Source: Curtobacterium oceanosedimentum
GTDB lineage: Bacteria; Actinomycetota; Actinomycetes; Actinomycetales; Microbacteriaceae
Direction: 5' to 3'
Assembly: GCF_020297365.1 (NCBI RefSeq)
Contig: NZ_JAIXIG010000009.1
Location: 1-64,000, forward strand
DNA length: 64,000 nt
Shown here: piece after piece, positions 1 through 8,802 of the stretch
How positions within the stretch are numbered: position 1 is the stretch's first letter
Layout of the letters: every line of letters begins with the position of its first letter
Notes under the pieces: generated by a model
The model's database searches: none
Told to the model about the DNA's origin: nothing
The model's input: the letters and a program-made list of their open reading frames with translations, nothing else
Made by a program: the position numbers and the translations under genes

Positions 1-187
1 AGCGGTGGTTCCGGAGGTCACGCGCAGACGATCCGGCCCGCGGACGACCAGCAGGTGAACAGCCGGTGACCGGCAGCGGGACGGGGGCCGGACAGGTCCC
101 CCGACGAGCCCGATCCGGGCGTCGGGCGTGCTTGCATGGTCCCGATCCACGCGGCTCGCGCCGCACCCACCCGCACCAGGAGACCCC

Positions 188-904
188 GTGACCCGCCTCG
201 CCGCCCGGACGACCGCCCTGTTGACCGCCGTCGCACTCGTCGGAGCCGGCGCGACCCTGCTGGCCGGCTGCTCCGCGGCGTCGGTGGGCGGCTCCGGGAC
301 CGGACCGACCGCGACGGCCTCGCCGCACGTCTCGGCGGGTGCCCTCGGCGCCGGGTTCTCCGACCCGGACCAGCCGCCCGCCCCCGAGGCCACCATCCGC
401 CCGGAGCCCGGTTCGTGGTCCGGCGTGCACGCGCCGGCGGACTACGACGTCGTGCTCCTGTCGGACGCCGGGGACGCGGCCGACGACGCACCGACCCGCA
501 CCCTGGTCGACGCCGTCGAGTCGTGGGCCGACGACGAGGGCGTCACGGTCGAGTCGGTCACGGCGGCCACCCCGGATGACCGGATCGCGGCCGTCACCCG
601 GGCGGTCGACGCCGGACCCGACCTGGTGATCAGCGTCGGCAACCACATGGTCGACCCGCTCGCGGCGGTGTCGCCGACGGCGCTCCACCAGCAGTTCCTG
701 GTGGTGGGTGCCGAGATCGCCGAGCCGACGTCGAACGTCACGGCCGCCGACTGGACCGGGGGCGGCTTCCGTGGCGAGGGCCTCGGGCCGTCGAGCCACT
801 ACGACCCGGCCACCTTCACCCGGGAGCGCGCGGACCGTGCGCTCCGCGCCGGCCTGGCCGCGGTGCTCCACGACCTGCGCGGCATCGTGGTCTGGGTGCG
901 CTGA
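188..904 (+). CDS. BMP-like substrate-binding lipoprotein
   Basis: Predicted 238-residue secreted lipoprotein. The GTG at 188 is preceded by AGGAGA at 179-184 and opens a classic signal peptide: basic start, long hydrophobic run, then lipobox LLAGC near residue 28, so the mature protein should be lipid-anchored outside the membrane. The rest alternates hydrophobic strands and Asp-rich loops (YDVVLLSDAGD, DLVISVGNHMVDPL), resembling the first lobe of BMP/PnrA-type ABC substrate-binding proteins, which bind nucleosides. It is short for that family (about 320-350 residues) and no permease or ATPase gene is adjacent. The lipoprotein call is firm; the binding-protein relation is an inference from fold-like patterns. 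Confidence 0.75.
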   Translation: MTRLAARTTALLTAVALVGAGATLLAGCSAASVGGSGTGPTATASPHVSAGALGAGFSDPDQPPAPEATIRPEPGSWSGVHAPADYDVVLLSDAGDAADDAPTRTLVDAVESWADDEGVTVESVTAATPDDRIAAVTRAVDAGPDLVISVGNHMVDPLAAVSPTALHQQFLVVGAEIAEPTSNVTAADWTGGGFRGEGLGPSSHYDPATFTRERADRALRAGLAAVLHDLRGIVVWVR

Positions 905-994
905 CCCGTCGCCCACACCGGGCGCCACGCGGCAGCACGCCCGCGTCCGAGCGGGACGGCCGAGCGGGGCCGGCCGTGCCGGGACGCCCGTGAC

Positions 995-1918
995 CTACGC
1001 CAGCTCCGCCTCGAGCACGCGTGCCCGCACCTGCGCCGCCGCGCCGAGCGCCACGGCGTCGGACCCGAGCGTCGACTGCGCGAGCCGGATCGTCGCCCCA
1101 CTGACCGGGGGCTCCGCCGCGATCGCGGCCGCGACGGCCGGCTCGAGCAGGTCCCAGGACCGCGCGATCCCGCCACCGACCACGACGGTGGTGACGTCGA
1201 GGATCCCCGCGGTGAGCAGCGCGGCACGGGCCAGGCCCCACCCCGCCGTGGCGAACACGGCGGCCGCGTCGGGGTCCCCGCCGCGAGCGGCCGCGGCGAC
1301 GTCCTGTGCCGACAGCATCCGTCCGGCCCGCTCCGCGTACCGGTCGGCGATCCCGCGTGCGCCGGCGATGGTCTCGAGGTGGCCGACCTGGCCGCAGGTG
1401 CACACCGCGTCGCCGAAGCCCGGCACGTGCCCGATCTCGCCGGCCGCACCGCGCGGCCCGGCGAACAGCTGCCCGCCGAGCACGAGCGCCCCACCGACCC
1501 CGGTGCCCAGGGTCATGCCGAGCACGTCGGACTCCCCCACGACGGCCCCGGTGGCGATCTCGCCGAGCAGGAACGCGTTCACGTCGTTGTCCAGGGTCGC
1601 GGGCACGTCGAGCGCCTCGCTGACCGCCCGGGTCACGCCGTACCCGGCCCAGCCGGTGAACGAGTTGCCCGTCACCAGGACGGTGCCCGTGGTCCGGTCG
1701 ACCACGCCGGCCGCGCCCACTCCGACACCCGCCAGGGAGGCCCGGTGCGTGTCGAGCAGGCCCGTCACCGCCCCGAGTGCGGCCGTCACGATCGCCGCCC
1801 CGCCCGCGTGGGCGGGCGTCGGCAGGTCGACGCGGTCGACGACGTCGAGGTCGGGGGTGGTCAGCACGACCTTGGTGTTCGTGCCGCCGACGTCGACCCC
1901 GGCGAGCACCCGGGTCAC
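995..1918 (-). CDS. ROK family sugar kinase
   Basis: Predicted 307-residue ROK-fold kinase that phosphorylates a hexose or N-acetylated amino sugar with ATP in the cytoplasm. The N-terminus has the phosphate-binding motif GVDVGGTNTKVVL. Mid-protein DNDVNAFLLGE carries the catalytic Asp, and GTGVGGALVLGG plus the Cys-rich segment CTCGQVGHLE follow. ROK enzymes use a CxCGxxGC-type zinc motif; here the last Cys is replaced by His. The GTG start overlaps the TGA stop of the upstream ABC ATPase (GTGA, 1915-1918), so it is the last gene of the transporter operon and probably acts on the imported substrate. Sugar specificity cannot be read from the sequence. Confidence 0.88.
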   Translation of the reverse strand: MTRVLAGVDVGGTNTKVVLTTPDLDVVDRVDLPTPAHAGGAAIVTAALGAVTGLLDTHRASLAGVGVGAAGVVDRTTGTVLVTGNSFTGWAGYGVTRAVSEALDVPATLDNDVNAFLLGEIATGAVVGESDVLGMTLGTGVGGALVLGGQLFAGPRGAAGEIGHVPGFGDAVCTCGQVGHLETIAGARGIADRYAERAGRMLSAQDVAAAARGGDPDAAAVFATAGWGLARAALLTAGILDVTTVVVGGGIARSWDLLEPAVAAAIAAEPPVSGATIRLAQSTLGSDAVALGAAAQVRARVLEAELA

Positions 1919-3657
1919 GCGGTCACCGCCGCGAGCGAGGCCAGGCGCTCCTGCCGCCGCTGCCGTTGCAGCACGGGGTCGGGCACCGGCACGGCGGCGA
2001 GCAGGCGTCGGGTGTAGTCGGTGGTGGGGTGCAGCAGCGTGGTGCCCGTGGTGCCCTGCTCCTCGACCCGCCCCTGGCGCATCACCACGACGCGCTCGGC
2101 GAAGTGCTGCACGACGGCCAGGTCGTGCGAGACGAACAGGCACGCGAAGCCCAGGTCGTCCTGCAGCTCGCCGAGGACCTCGAGCACGGTCTCCTGCACG
2201 CTGACGTCGAGCGCCGAGGTCGGTTCGTCGGCGACGAGCAACCGCGGCTCGAGCACGAGTGCCCGAGCGAGCGAGACGCGCTGGCGCTGCCCGCCGGAGA
2301 GCTCGCGCGGGGCCCGGGACGCCAGCGCCGTCGGCAGCCGCACGGCGTCGAGCACCTCGTCGATCCGGCGGCGGCGGTCGGCCGACGACATCCCGCGGCG
2401 GTGCACGGCGAGGGGCTCGGCGATGCACTCGGCGACCGACATCCGGGCGTCGAGGGAGGCCACCGGATCCTGCAGCACGACACCGATGCCGGACCGGAGC
2501 GCCCGGCGGTCGCGGCGCCGTGCGGTCCGCAGGTCCTGCCCGAACAGCGACACCGTGCCGGACGTCGGCGTGATGAGCCCGAGCGCCACCCGGGCCGCGG
2601 TCGACTTGCCGGAGCCGGACTCGCCGACCAGACCGACGGTCTCACCGGCGTGCACCGCGATGTCGATGCCCGCGAGCGCGTGGACGGCGCGCGCCCCGCG
2701 CCCGAAGGTCACCGAGACGTCCCGCAGGTCGACCACCGGGGCCGCACCGGGCCTCCCGTCCGACGTGTCGGACACACCCAGCCCCGGAGACGCCGGCGTC
2801 TGCGCATCACGCCCCCGGATCCGGAGGCGTTCTGCGGGTTCGGCGGCGTGTCCGTGAGACGCCGGCGTCTCGAGCCGCGGCACCGCGGCGAGCAGCCGCT
2901 TGGTGTACTCGTGCTCGGGACGGAGCAGGACGTCCTCGACGCCACCGGTCTCGACGATCTCGCCCTGCAGCATCACCGCCACCCGGTCGGCGAAGTCCGC
3001 GACGACCCCCATGTTGTGCGTGACGAGCAGCACCCCCGTGCCGGTCTCGACGGCGAGCGCGCGCAGGAGCTCGAGGATCTCGGCCTGCACGGTGACGTCG
3101 AGGGCGGTGGTCGGCTCGTCGGCGATGAGCAGCTTCGGCGCGTTCGCGATCGCCATCGCGATGACCACGCGCTGCCGCTGCCCACCGGACAGCTGGAACG
3201 GGAAGGAGCGGGTGCGCGACTCCGGGTCGGGGATGCCGACCCGGCGGAGCAGGTCGACGGCCTCGGCCGCGGCGGTGGACGCGGACACGTCACGGTGGTT
3301 CCGGATCACCTCGGCGATCTGGGCACCGACCCGGGTGAGCGGGTCGAGCGCGGTCGCGGGCTCCTGGAACACCATCGAGACGGTCGAGCCACGCAGTGCG
3401 CGGAGTGCGGGTTCTGGAGCCCCGATCACCTGGTGCCCGGCGACGACGGCGCTACCGGTGGCGGTCGCGTTGCCGGACAGCAGCCCCATCGCGGCGAGCG
3501 CCACGGTCGACTTGCCGGAGCCGGACTCGCCGACCAGGGCGAGGGTCTCGCCGGGGGCGACCGACAGGGACACGCCGCGCACGGCGTCCACGGTGCCGGA
3601 CTCGGTGCGGAAGGCGACGCCGAGGTCGGTCGTCGCGAGGATCGGTTCGGTGGTCAT
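1915..3657 (-). CDS. Fused double ABC ATPase of a peptide/opine-type importer
   Basis: 580-residue protein with two complete ABC ATPase domains (about 1-265 and 300-580), corresponding to DppD and DppF fused. Each half has Walker A (GESGSGKST), an LSGGQRQRV signature and a Walker B ending LIADEP or LVADEP followed by the H-loop. The halves energise the permeases encoded just upstream. The ATG at 3655-3657 shares one base with the stop of the permease gene. The linker contains two copies of a 15-bp palindrome-bearing repeat (2787-2801 and 2856-2870), which encode the repeated TPAS peptides. Family assignment is firm; the substrate (peptide, muropeptide or opine) is unknown. Confidence 0.93.
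   Translation of the reverse strand: MTTEPILATTDLGVAFRTESGTVDAVRGVSLSVAPGETLALVGESGSGKSTVALAAMGLLSGNATATGSAVVAGHQVIGAPEPALRALRGSTVSMVFQEPATALDPLTRVGAQIAEVIRNHRDVSASTAAAEAVDLLRRVGIPDPESRTRSFPFQLSGGQRQRVVIAMAIANAPKLLIADEPTTALDVTVQAEILELLRALAVETGTGVLLVTHNMGVVADFADRVAVMLQGEIVETGGVEDVLLRPEHEYTKRLLAAVPRLETPASHGHAAEPAERLRIRGRDAQTPASPGLGVSDTSDGRPGAAPVVDLRDVSVTFGRGARAVHALAGIDIAVHAGETVGLVGESGSGKSTAARVALGLITPTSGTVSLFGQDLRTARRRDRRALRSGIGVVLQDPVASLDARMSVAECIAEPLAVHRRGMSSADRRRRIDEVLDAVRLPTALASRAPRELSGGQRQRVSLARALVLEPRLLVADEPTSALDVSVQETVLEVLGELQDDLGFACLFVSHDLAVVQHFAERVVVMRQGRVEEQGTTGTTLLHPTTDYTRRLLAAVPVPDPVLQRQRRQERLASLAAVTA
2787..2870. repeat. Palindromic repeat pair inside the ABC ATPase linker
   Basis: GAGACGCCGGCGTCT occurs at 2787-2801 and 2856-2870; its inner 14 bases are a perfect palindrome. 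Between the copies lies a further imperfect palindrome centred on GGATCC near 2820. The whole unit sits in the poorly constrained linker between the two ATPase domains and stays in frame. Confidence 0.7.
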
Positions 3658-4550
3658 CAGCGGCCCCTCACGTCGAAGGCGTCCCGGAGCCCGTCGCCCA
3701 CGGCGTTGAACGCGCAGACCACCAGGATCACGGCCAGACCCGGTGGCACGATCAGCCACCAGTGTCCCGAGTAGGCGGCGGTGAGTCCCGCCGAGAGCAT
3801 GCCGCCCCAGTCCGTCGCGGGCGGCTGCACACCGAGCCCCAGGTACGAGACGTAGGCGACGAGCAGGATCGCGTCGGCGACCTGGAACGTCGCGGCGACG
3901 ACGATCGTCGACACCGAGTTCGGCAGCAGGTGCTTGCCGATCGCGCGGGCGTGCGAGCCGCCGATCGCGCGCAGGGTGAGCACGTAGTCGCGGTTCTTGA
4001 GCGTCAGGGTCTCGGCGCGGATCAGGCGGGACGGAACGAGCCACGACACGAACCCGAGGATGACGATGAGGCCGCCGACCCCGGGGTTCGTGATCGCCGA
4101 GATGACGAGCAGGATGAACAGCGCGGGGATGGCGATGCCGGCGTCGACGACGCGCATCATCAGGGCGTCGACCCAACCGCCGACGTACCCGGCGACGGAG
4201 CCCCAGAGGGTGCCGACGACGGTCGCCAGGACCCCGGCGGCGATGCCCACCATGAGGGAGACCTTGCCGCCATACATCAGGCGGCCGAGGACGTCGTGGC
4301 CGACGGCGTCGGTGCCGAGCCAGTGCGCGGCGCTCGGCTCCTGGTTCGCCTGCTCGAGCATCGTGTGCGTCTGGTCGGTCGGGTACAGGAGCGGGCCGAC
4401 GAAGCAGAAGAGCACGATGACGACGATCAGGGCGAGGCCGATGACGGCGAGGGTGTTGCTCCGGAACCGGCGTGCGGCGAGCCGGAACCCGGTGGCGGCG
4501 ACGGTGACGGGGGTGCCCGGGGCTTCGGGGGCCATCTGGACGGCGGTCAT
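3657..4550 (-). CDS. ABC importer permease, DppC/OppC-like
   Basis: 297-residue inner-membrane permease of the dipeptide/oligopeptide (BPD_transp_1) class. A long hydrophobic N-terminal segment (NTLAVIGLALIVVIVLFCFVG) is followed by an external loop, then five more membrane segments. The EAA-type coupling loop (RAIGGSHARAIGKHLLPN) contacts the ATPase. The ATG at 4548-4550 overlaps the stop of the DppB gene upstream (ATGA), and its own TGA overlaps the ATPase start, so translation is coupled through the operon. Length and topology are normal for DppC. Confidence 0.92.
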   Translation of the reverse strand: MTAVQMAPEAPGTPVTVAATGFRLAARRFRSNTLAVIGLALIVVIVLFCFVGPLLYPTDQTHTMLEQANQEPSAAHWLGTDAVGHDVLGRLMYGGKVSLMVGIAAGVLATVVGTLWGSVAGYVGGWVDALMMRVVDAGIAIPALFILLVISAITNPGVGGLIVILGFVSWLVPSRLIRAETLTLKNRDYVLTLRAIGGSHARAIGKHLLPNSVSTIVVAATFQVADAILLVAYVSYLGLGVQPPATDWGGMLSAGLTAAYSGHWWLIVPPGLAVILVVCAFNAVGDGLRDAFDVRGR

Positions 4551-5506
4551 GCGCGGCCTGCCTTCACTCGGGGATCGATGAGGGACTGCGCGACATCGGC
4601 GAGCAGGGTGCCGACGACCGTCGCGACGGAGATGACGAGCACGCAGCCGAGCAGGGTCGGGTAGTCCGACGACTGCGCCGCGTTCCAGAACAGCAGCCCC
4701 ATGCCGGGGTAGTTGAACAGCTGCTCGGTCACCAGGGCACCGCCGAACAGCACCGGCAGGTAGTAGCCGAGCATCGCGACGACCGGGGTCAGCGAGTTCC
4801 GGAACACGTGCCGCCGCAGGATCGTCGTCGTCGACGCTCCCCCGGCGCGGGCCGTGCGCACGTAGTCCTCCTGCAGGTTCTCGAGCGTCGACGCCCGCAT
4901 GTACCGGCTGAACACCGCGATCATCGCGAGCGCCCCGGTCACCACGGGCAGCACGAGTCCGGCCGGGTCCTGGAACACCTCGGTCAGGGTGGTGCCGCTC
5001 GGTGCCTGCGACGGCAGCCACGGCAGCTGTTGACTGAACACGATGATCAGGACGAGTCCGAGGAAGAACGCCGGCGTCGAGTAGAAGACGAAGGCCAGGG
5101 CGGTGGCGGCGTAGTCGACCGCGCCGTTGCGGCGTGCGGCCTGCAGCATGCCGACCGGGATCGCGACGACCAGGCCGAGCACCGCGGAGATGCCGGTGAG
5201 CACGAGGGTCTTCGGCAGGCGCTCGGCGATGAGCTGCGAGACCGACTCGTTGAGCGTGTACGAGGTGCCGAGGTCGCCGGTGAGCAGCCGGCCGAGGAAC
5301 CGCAGGTACTGCACGGGCAGTGGCTGGTCGAGGCCCTGGGCCTGGTTGAACTGGGCGATCTGCGTGGGCGTCGCGGAGACGCCGAGCACGCCGCGGGCGG
5401 GGCCGCCCGGCAGCGCGTGCAGCAGGCAGAACACCACGATCGTGACGATGAGGATCACCGCGAGCGCCTGCAGGACGCGCCTGGTGAGGAAGAGAGCTGT
5501 GGTCAT
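4547..5506 (-). CDS. ABC importer permease, DppB/OppB-like
   Basis: 319-residue membrane permease with the standard DppB start: one short N-terminal membrane helix (RRVLQALAVILIVTIVVF), a periplasm-side loop containing PGGPARGVLG, then five helices. The coupling loop ARAGGASTTTILRRHVFRNS and the conserved FNYPGMGLLFWNA segment near the C-terminus are visible. It pairs with the downstream DppC to form the channel. An untranslated gap of about 90 bases separates it from the binding-protein gene, and its stop overlaps the DppC start. Confidence 0.92.
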   Translation of the reverse strand: MTTALFLTRRVLQALAVILIVTIVVFCLLHALPGGPARGVLGVSATPTQIAQFNQAQGLDQPLPVQYLRFLGRLLTGDLGTSYTLNESVSQLIAERLPKTLVLTGISAVLGLVVAIPVGMLQAARRNGAVDYAATALAFVFYSTPAFFLGLVLIIVFSQQLPWLPSQAPSGTTLTEVFQDPAGLVLPVVTGALAMIAVFSRYMRASTLENLQEDYVRTARAGGASTTTILRRHVFRNSLTPVVAMLGYYLPVLFGGALVTEQLFNYPGMGLLFWNAAQSSDYPTLLGCVLVISVATVVGTLLADVAQSLIDPRVKAGRA

Positions 5507-5596
5507 GCGGCTTCCGATGGTCGGTTCTTGCGTGATCCGGGGCGGAGGCGCGGTGCGGGGCGGACCCGCACCGCGCCTCCTGAGATGGTCACGGTC

Positions 5597-7390
5597 CTAC
5601 TTGGTCCACTTCCACTGGGCCGGGTGGAAGTTGGCGAGCGAGTCCTGGTCGAACCCGGACAGGCCCTTCTTGACGACCGAGATCTGGTAGTCGGGGCTCG
5701 GCAGCCAGATCACCGGCAGGTCCTCGGCGAGCGCGGCGCTGTAGTCCTGCACGGCGGTGGCGTCGGTCGAGGTGGTGGTCGCGTCGATCAGGGCGTCGAC
5801 CTGTTCGTTCGAGTAGCTGCCGAAGTTCGCCGAGCCGCCGGTCTGGAACAGCGACTCACCGGTCGGGTAGGCCGGGAAGTACCAGCTGCCCGCGGTGCCG
5901 AAGAACGACAGGTCCCAGTCGCAGCTGGCCTCGTCGGACGTGCACGTCGGGGTCTGCGACAGCACGCTCGACACCGGTGCGGTCTTGATGGTGAAGTCGA
6001 TCCCGGTCTTCGCGAGCGAGGACTGGATCGCGCTCATCATGTTGTCGGTCACGGTCGAGCCGGACTGCGACAGCACCTGCATCGAGAACTTCGTGCCCTC
6101 CTCGACACCCTCGCCGCACTGGCTGTCCGAGGTGCCCGGGTCGGTGCACACCATCGTGCCGCCCTGCTCCTCCCAGCCGTGGCTGGTCAGCAGGTCCTTG
6201 GCCTTCGACGTGCTGAACGGGTACGGGTTGTCCTGCTGCACGTCGGAGACGTAGTCGGACTCCTGCGCCTGCGGGATCGGTCCGTAGGTCGAGGTCGCGG
6301 TGCCGTTGAAGACGACCTTCGACAGCGACTCCTGGTCGATCGACATCTGCACGGCCTGGCGGGCGTAGAGCTGCTTGAAGACCGCGCCCATGTCCGGGTT
6401 GTTGAAGTTGTACGGCATGTACGTGATCGCCCAACCGGTCCACGGCTGCACCGTGTAGTCCTTCGCCTCGAACGACGCCTTCTGGTCCATGTCCGTGGCG
6501 TTGATGTACCCGTAGTCGACCTCGCCCGAGCGGACCGCGTTCACCTCGGCGTCGGCCGTGGTGAAGGGCAGCAGGTTGACGGTCCCGATCGACGCCTCCT
6601 CGCCCCCGTCGTACTTGTCGTTGGCGGTCAGGGTGACCTTGCCGGCCGTGGTGAAGGTCTTCACGCCGTACGGGCCGGAGATCGTCTTCCACAGGTCGTC
6701 GGTGGCGTAGTCGGAGATCTTCCCGGCGGCGGTGTTGAGGTACTTCCACACCTGCTTCGCGCCGGCGGTGGTCTCGTCGGCGTCGGTCACCTCCGCGGTC
6801 GCGCTGGTCTTGTCCCAGGCGTGCTGGGGCAGCGGGATGATGTGGCTCAGCTGGTTGGCGAGCATCCAGTCCGAGTTGTAGGCCTTGTCGAAGGTGATGG
6901 TGAAGTGCGTGTCGTCGACCGCCTTGAACGACGTCCAGTTGTCCGGCGCCTTGCCCTTGGAGTACGAGCCCCACTGGTCCTTGTTCGCCTTGATCAGGTT
7001 GAACCAGAAGCCGACATCGCGGCTCGTGATCGCCTCACCGTCCGACCAGTGCCGGTCGCCGAGCGTCATGGTGACGCTCTTGCCGTCGTCGGCGAACAGC
7101 GCGTCGGTGGCGACGGAGCCGGCCTTGTTCCACGCGATCTTGCCGGTGGAGCCGTCGTACGCGACGAGCGGCTCGTACAGCGACTGGGCGATGGAGCCGT
7201 TGTTCGTGTTGAGGTGCGCGGCGGTGCCGATCGGCAGGATCCAGTTCGGCGTGAAGTTGGCGGGGAGCGCGTAGTCGATCTCGTCGGTGTCGTTCGTGGC
7301 GGCGGAACCGCCACCCGAACAACCGGCGAGCAGGGCGCTCACGGCGATCGCGGCTCCGGTGAGGAGCGCCCAGCGGCGGGGCTTGGACAT
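5597..7390 (-). CDS. Solute-binding lipoprotein of the peptide ABC importer (SBP family 5)
   Basis: 597-residue extracellular binding protein. The start at 7388-7390 has an AAGGAG ribosome site about 8 bases upstream and gives a signal peptide ending in lipobox LLAGC, followed by a Gly/Ser linker. SBP_bac_5 hallmarks include RHWSDGEAITSRDVGFWFN, the conserved region announcing the ligand site, and C-terminal GLSGFDQDSLANFHPAQWKW. It is the first gene of the minus-strand transporter operon and faces a ROK repressor across a 227-bp gap holding the probable operator. Peptide or amino-sugar-peptide ligands are likely given the ROK and M81 neighbours, but this is inference. Confidence 0.92.
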   Translation of the reverse strand: MSKPRRWALLTGAAIAVSALLAGCSGGGSAATNDTDEIDYALPANFTPNWILPIGTAAHLNTNNGSIAQSLYEPLVAYDGSTGKIAWNKAGSVATDALFADDGKSVTMTLGDRHWSDGEAITSRDVGFWFNLIKANKDQWGSYSKGKAPDNWTSFKAVDDTHFTITFDKAYNSDWMLANQLSHIIPLPQHAWDKTSATAEVTDADETTAGAKQVWKYLNTAAGKISDYATDDLWKTISGPYGVKTFTTAGKVTLTANDKYDGGEEASIGTVNLLPFTTADAEVNAVRSGEVDYGYINATDMDQKASFEAKDYTVQPWTGWAITYMPYNFNNPDMGAVFKQLYARQAVQMSIDQESLSKVVFNGTATSTYGPIPQAQESDYVSDVQQDNPYPFSTSKAKDLLTSHGWEEQGGTMVCTDPGTSDSQCGEGVEEGTKFSMQVLSQSGSTVTDNMMSAIQSSLAKTGIDFTIKTAPVSSVLSQTPTCTSDEASCDWDLSFFGTAGSWYFPAYPTGESLFQTGGSANFGSYSNEQVDALIDATTTSTDATAVQDYSAALAEDLPVIWLPSPDYQISVVKKGLSGFDQDSLANFHPAQWKWTK

Positions 7391-7484
7391 GCGGTGTCTC
7401 CTTGTGCGATGGACGTCGGGGAGGTGGAGCACGGGTGCCGTGCGGCACGGGGACAGTCAAGGACCAAAGCGATTGGAAAAACAA

Positions 7485-7496
7485 ACATCTCGATGT
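7485..7496. promoter_or_regulatory. Candidate ROK repressor operator
   Basis: ACATC-TC-GATGT is an inverted repeat in an unusually A/T-rich tract (7460-7502) between the divergent transporter operon and the ROK repressor gene. Position and symmetry suit an autoregulated divergent operator; binding is inferred only. Confidence 0.4.
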
Positions 7497-7617
7497 AAAA
7501 ACTGCGTTACTGCCGAACCGACGAAAGGGTCGGCGCTCCGATCCGCCGCCTAGGCTCGCCGCAGAACGGTCCACCATCCGGTGTGCCGCCGCTGTTCCGC
7601 CGGTATTGGAGAAAGTC

Positions 7618-8802
7618 GTGGCCGACCTCAGCGCCCGCGTCCTGGAGCTCGTCGCGTCCGGACAGGCGGCCAGCCGGACCGAGATCGCCACGCTGCTCGG
7701 CGCGGCCCCGTCGACGGTGTCGCACGTCGTCGCGCAGCTGCTGGCCCACGGCCTGCTCGCCGAGGAGGGCACCGACGTGTCGACGGGCGGCCGCCCCCGC
7801 AAGGTGCTCCGCATCGGCGGGGTCGACGAGTACGCGGTCGCCGCCGACGTCGGTGGCGGGCACGCGCGGGTCGGCGTGGTGCTGCCGGGAGGCGCGCTCG
7901 AGTCCGTCTCGAACGTCCCGTTCGCCCTGTCCGACGGCCCGACCGCGGGGCTCCAGCGCCTGGCCGCGCTGCTCGAGCGGCTCGCCGACGAGCGCGGTCG
8001 CGAGGGACTGCGCGGGGTCGGCCTGAGCCTGCCCGGGCCCGTCGACGTCGAGGCCGGCGTGGTCGACCTGCCGAGCCGGATGCCGGGCTGGAACGGGTTC
8101 CCCGTCGCCGCCTGGCTGAGCGAGCGGTTCGGGCTGCCCGCGATCGTCGACAACGACGCGAACTGCATGGCCGCCGGCGAGCAGACCGTGCAGGACCCCG
8201 GTCGACGCCAGACCATCACGATCAAGGCCGGATCGGCGATCGGTGCCGGGATCGTCATCGACGGACGGCTGTACCGCGGCTCGACGGGATCGGCCGGGGA
8301 CATCACGCACGTGCGCATCGACGCCGCCGGGGACACCCCGTGCTCGTGCGGCAACACCGGGTGCCTCGAGACGGTGGCGTCCGGGGCCGCGCTGGTGCGC
8401 ATCCTGTCGGACACGGGGGTCGACGTCGCCTCGACCGCCGACGTCGTCCGGCTCGCCTCGGACGCGCACCCCGAGGCCACCCGTGCCGTGCGGATGGCGG
8501 GCCGGTACCTGGGCGAGGTGCTCGCCGCCAACGTCAACTTCTTCAACCCGGACGCCGTCTACCTGGGCGGCATCCTGTCCACCCTCGACCCGTTCATCGC
8601 CGCCGTGCGGAGCCAGCTGTACGAGAGCTGCCACCCGCTGATGACCCAGCACCTGGCGATCGAGCCGGTGTCGCTCGGTGCCGACGCCGGGCTCGTCGGT
8701 GCCGGGCAGTTCGCGCTGCAGCGGGGCCTCGCCGCCTCGCTCCAGCAGCTGTCCACCCCCATCCCGCAGTCCACCACCAGGAACAGGAGCGTCCGTGTCT
8801 GA
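7618..8802 (+). CDS. ROK family transcriptional repressor
   Basis: 394-residue regulator: an N-terminal winged helix (about residues 1-65; SRTEIATLLGAAPSTVSHVVAQLLAHGLLAE, with the wing TGGRPRKVLRIGG) fused to a ROK sugar-binding domain (DNDANCMAAGEQ, AGSAIGAGIVIDG, and the zinc motif CSCGNTGCLE). The GTG at 7618 was chosen because GGAGA at 7608-7612 precedes it and it places the helix-turn-helix right after the start; longer in-frame starts exist upstream. It should repress the divergent ABC operon and its own operon until a sugar ligand binds. Its stop overlaps the next gene, which starts at 8795. Confidence 0.9.
   Translation: MADLSARVLELVASGQAASRTEIATLLGAAPSTVSHVVAQLLAHGLLAEEGTDVSTGGRPRKVLRIGGVDEYAVAADVGGGHARVGVVLPGGALESVSNVPFALSDGPTAGLQRLAALLERLADERGREGLRGVGLSLPGPVDVEAGVVDLPSRMPGWNGFPVAAWLSERFGLPAIVDNDANCMAAGEQTVQDPGRRQTITIKAGSAIGAGIVIDGRLYRGSTGSAGDITHVRIDAAGDTPCSCGNTGCLETVASGAALVRILSDTGVDVASTADVVRLASDAHPEATRAVRMAGRYLGEVLAANVNFFNPDAVYLGGILSTLDPFIAAVRSQLYESCHPLMTQHLAIEPVSLGADAGLVGAGQFALQRGLAASLQQLSTPIPQSTTRNRSVRV

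Noticed and set aside
4808-7498. An 896-residue plus-strand frame across the permease and binding-protein genes
   Set aside because: Antisense of clear dppB/SBP genes with repeated RRR/GRG composition; no domain.
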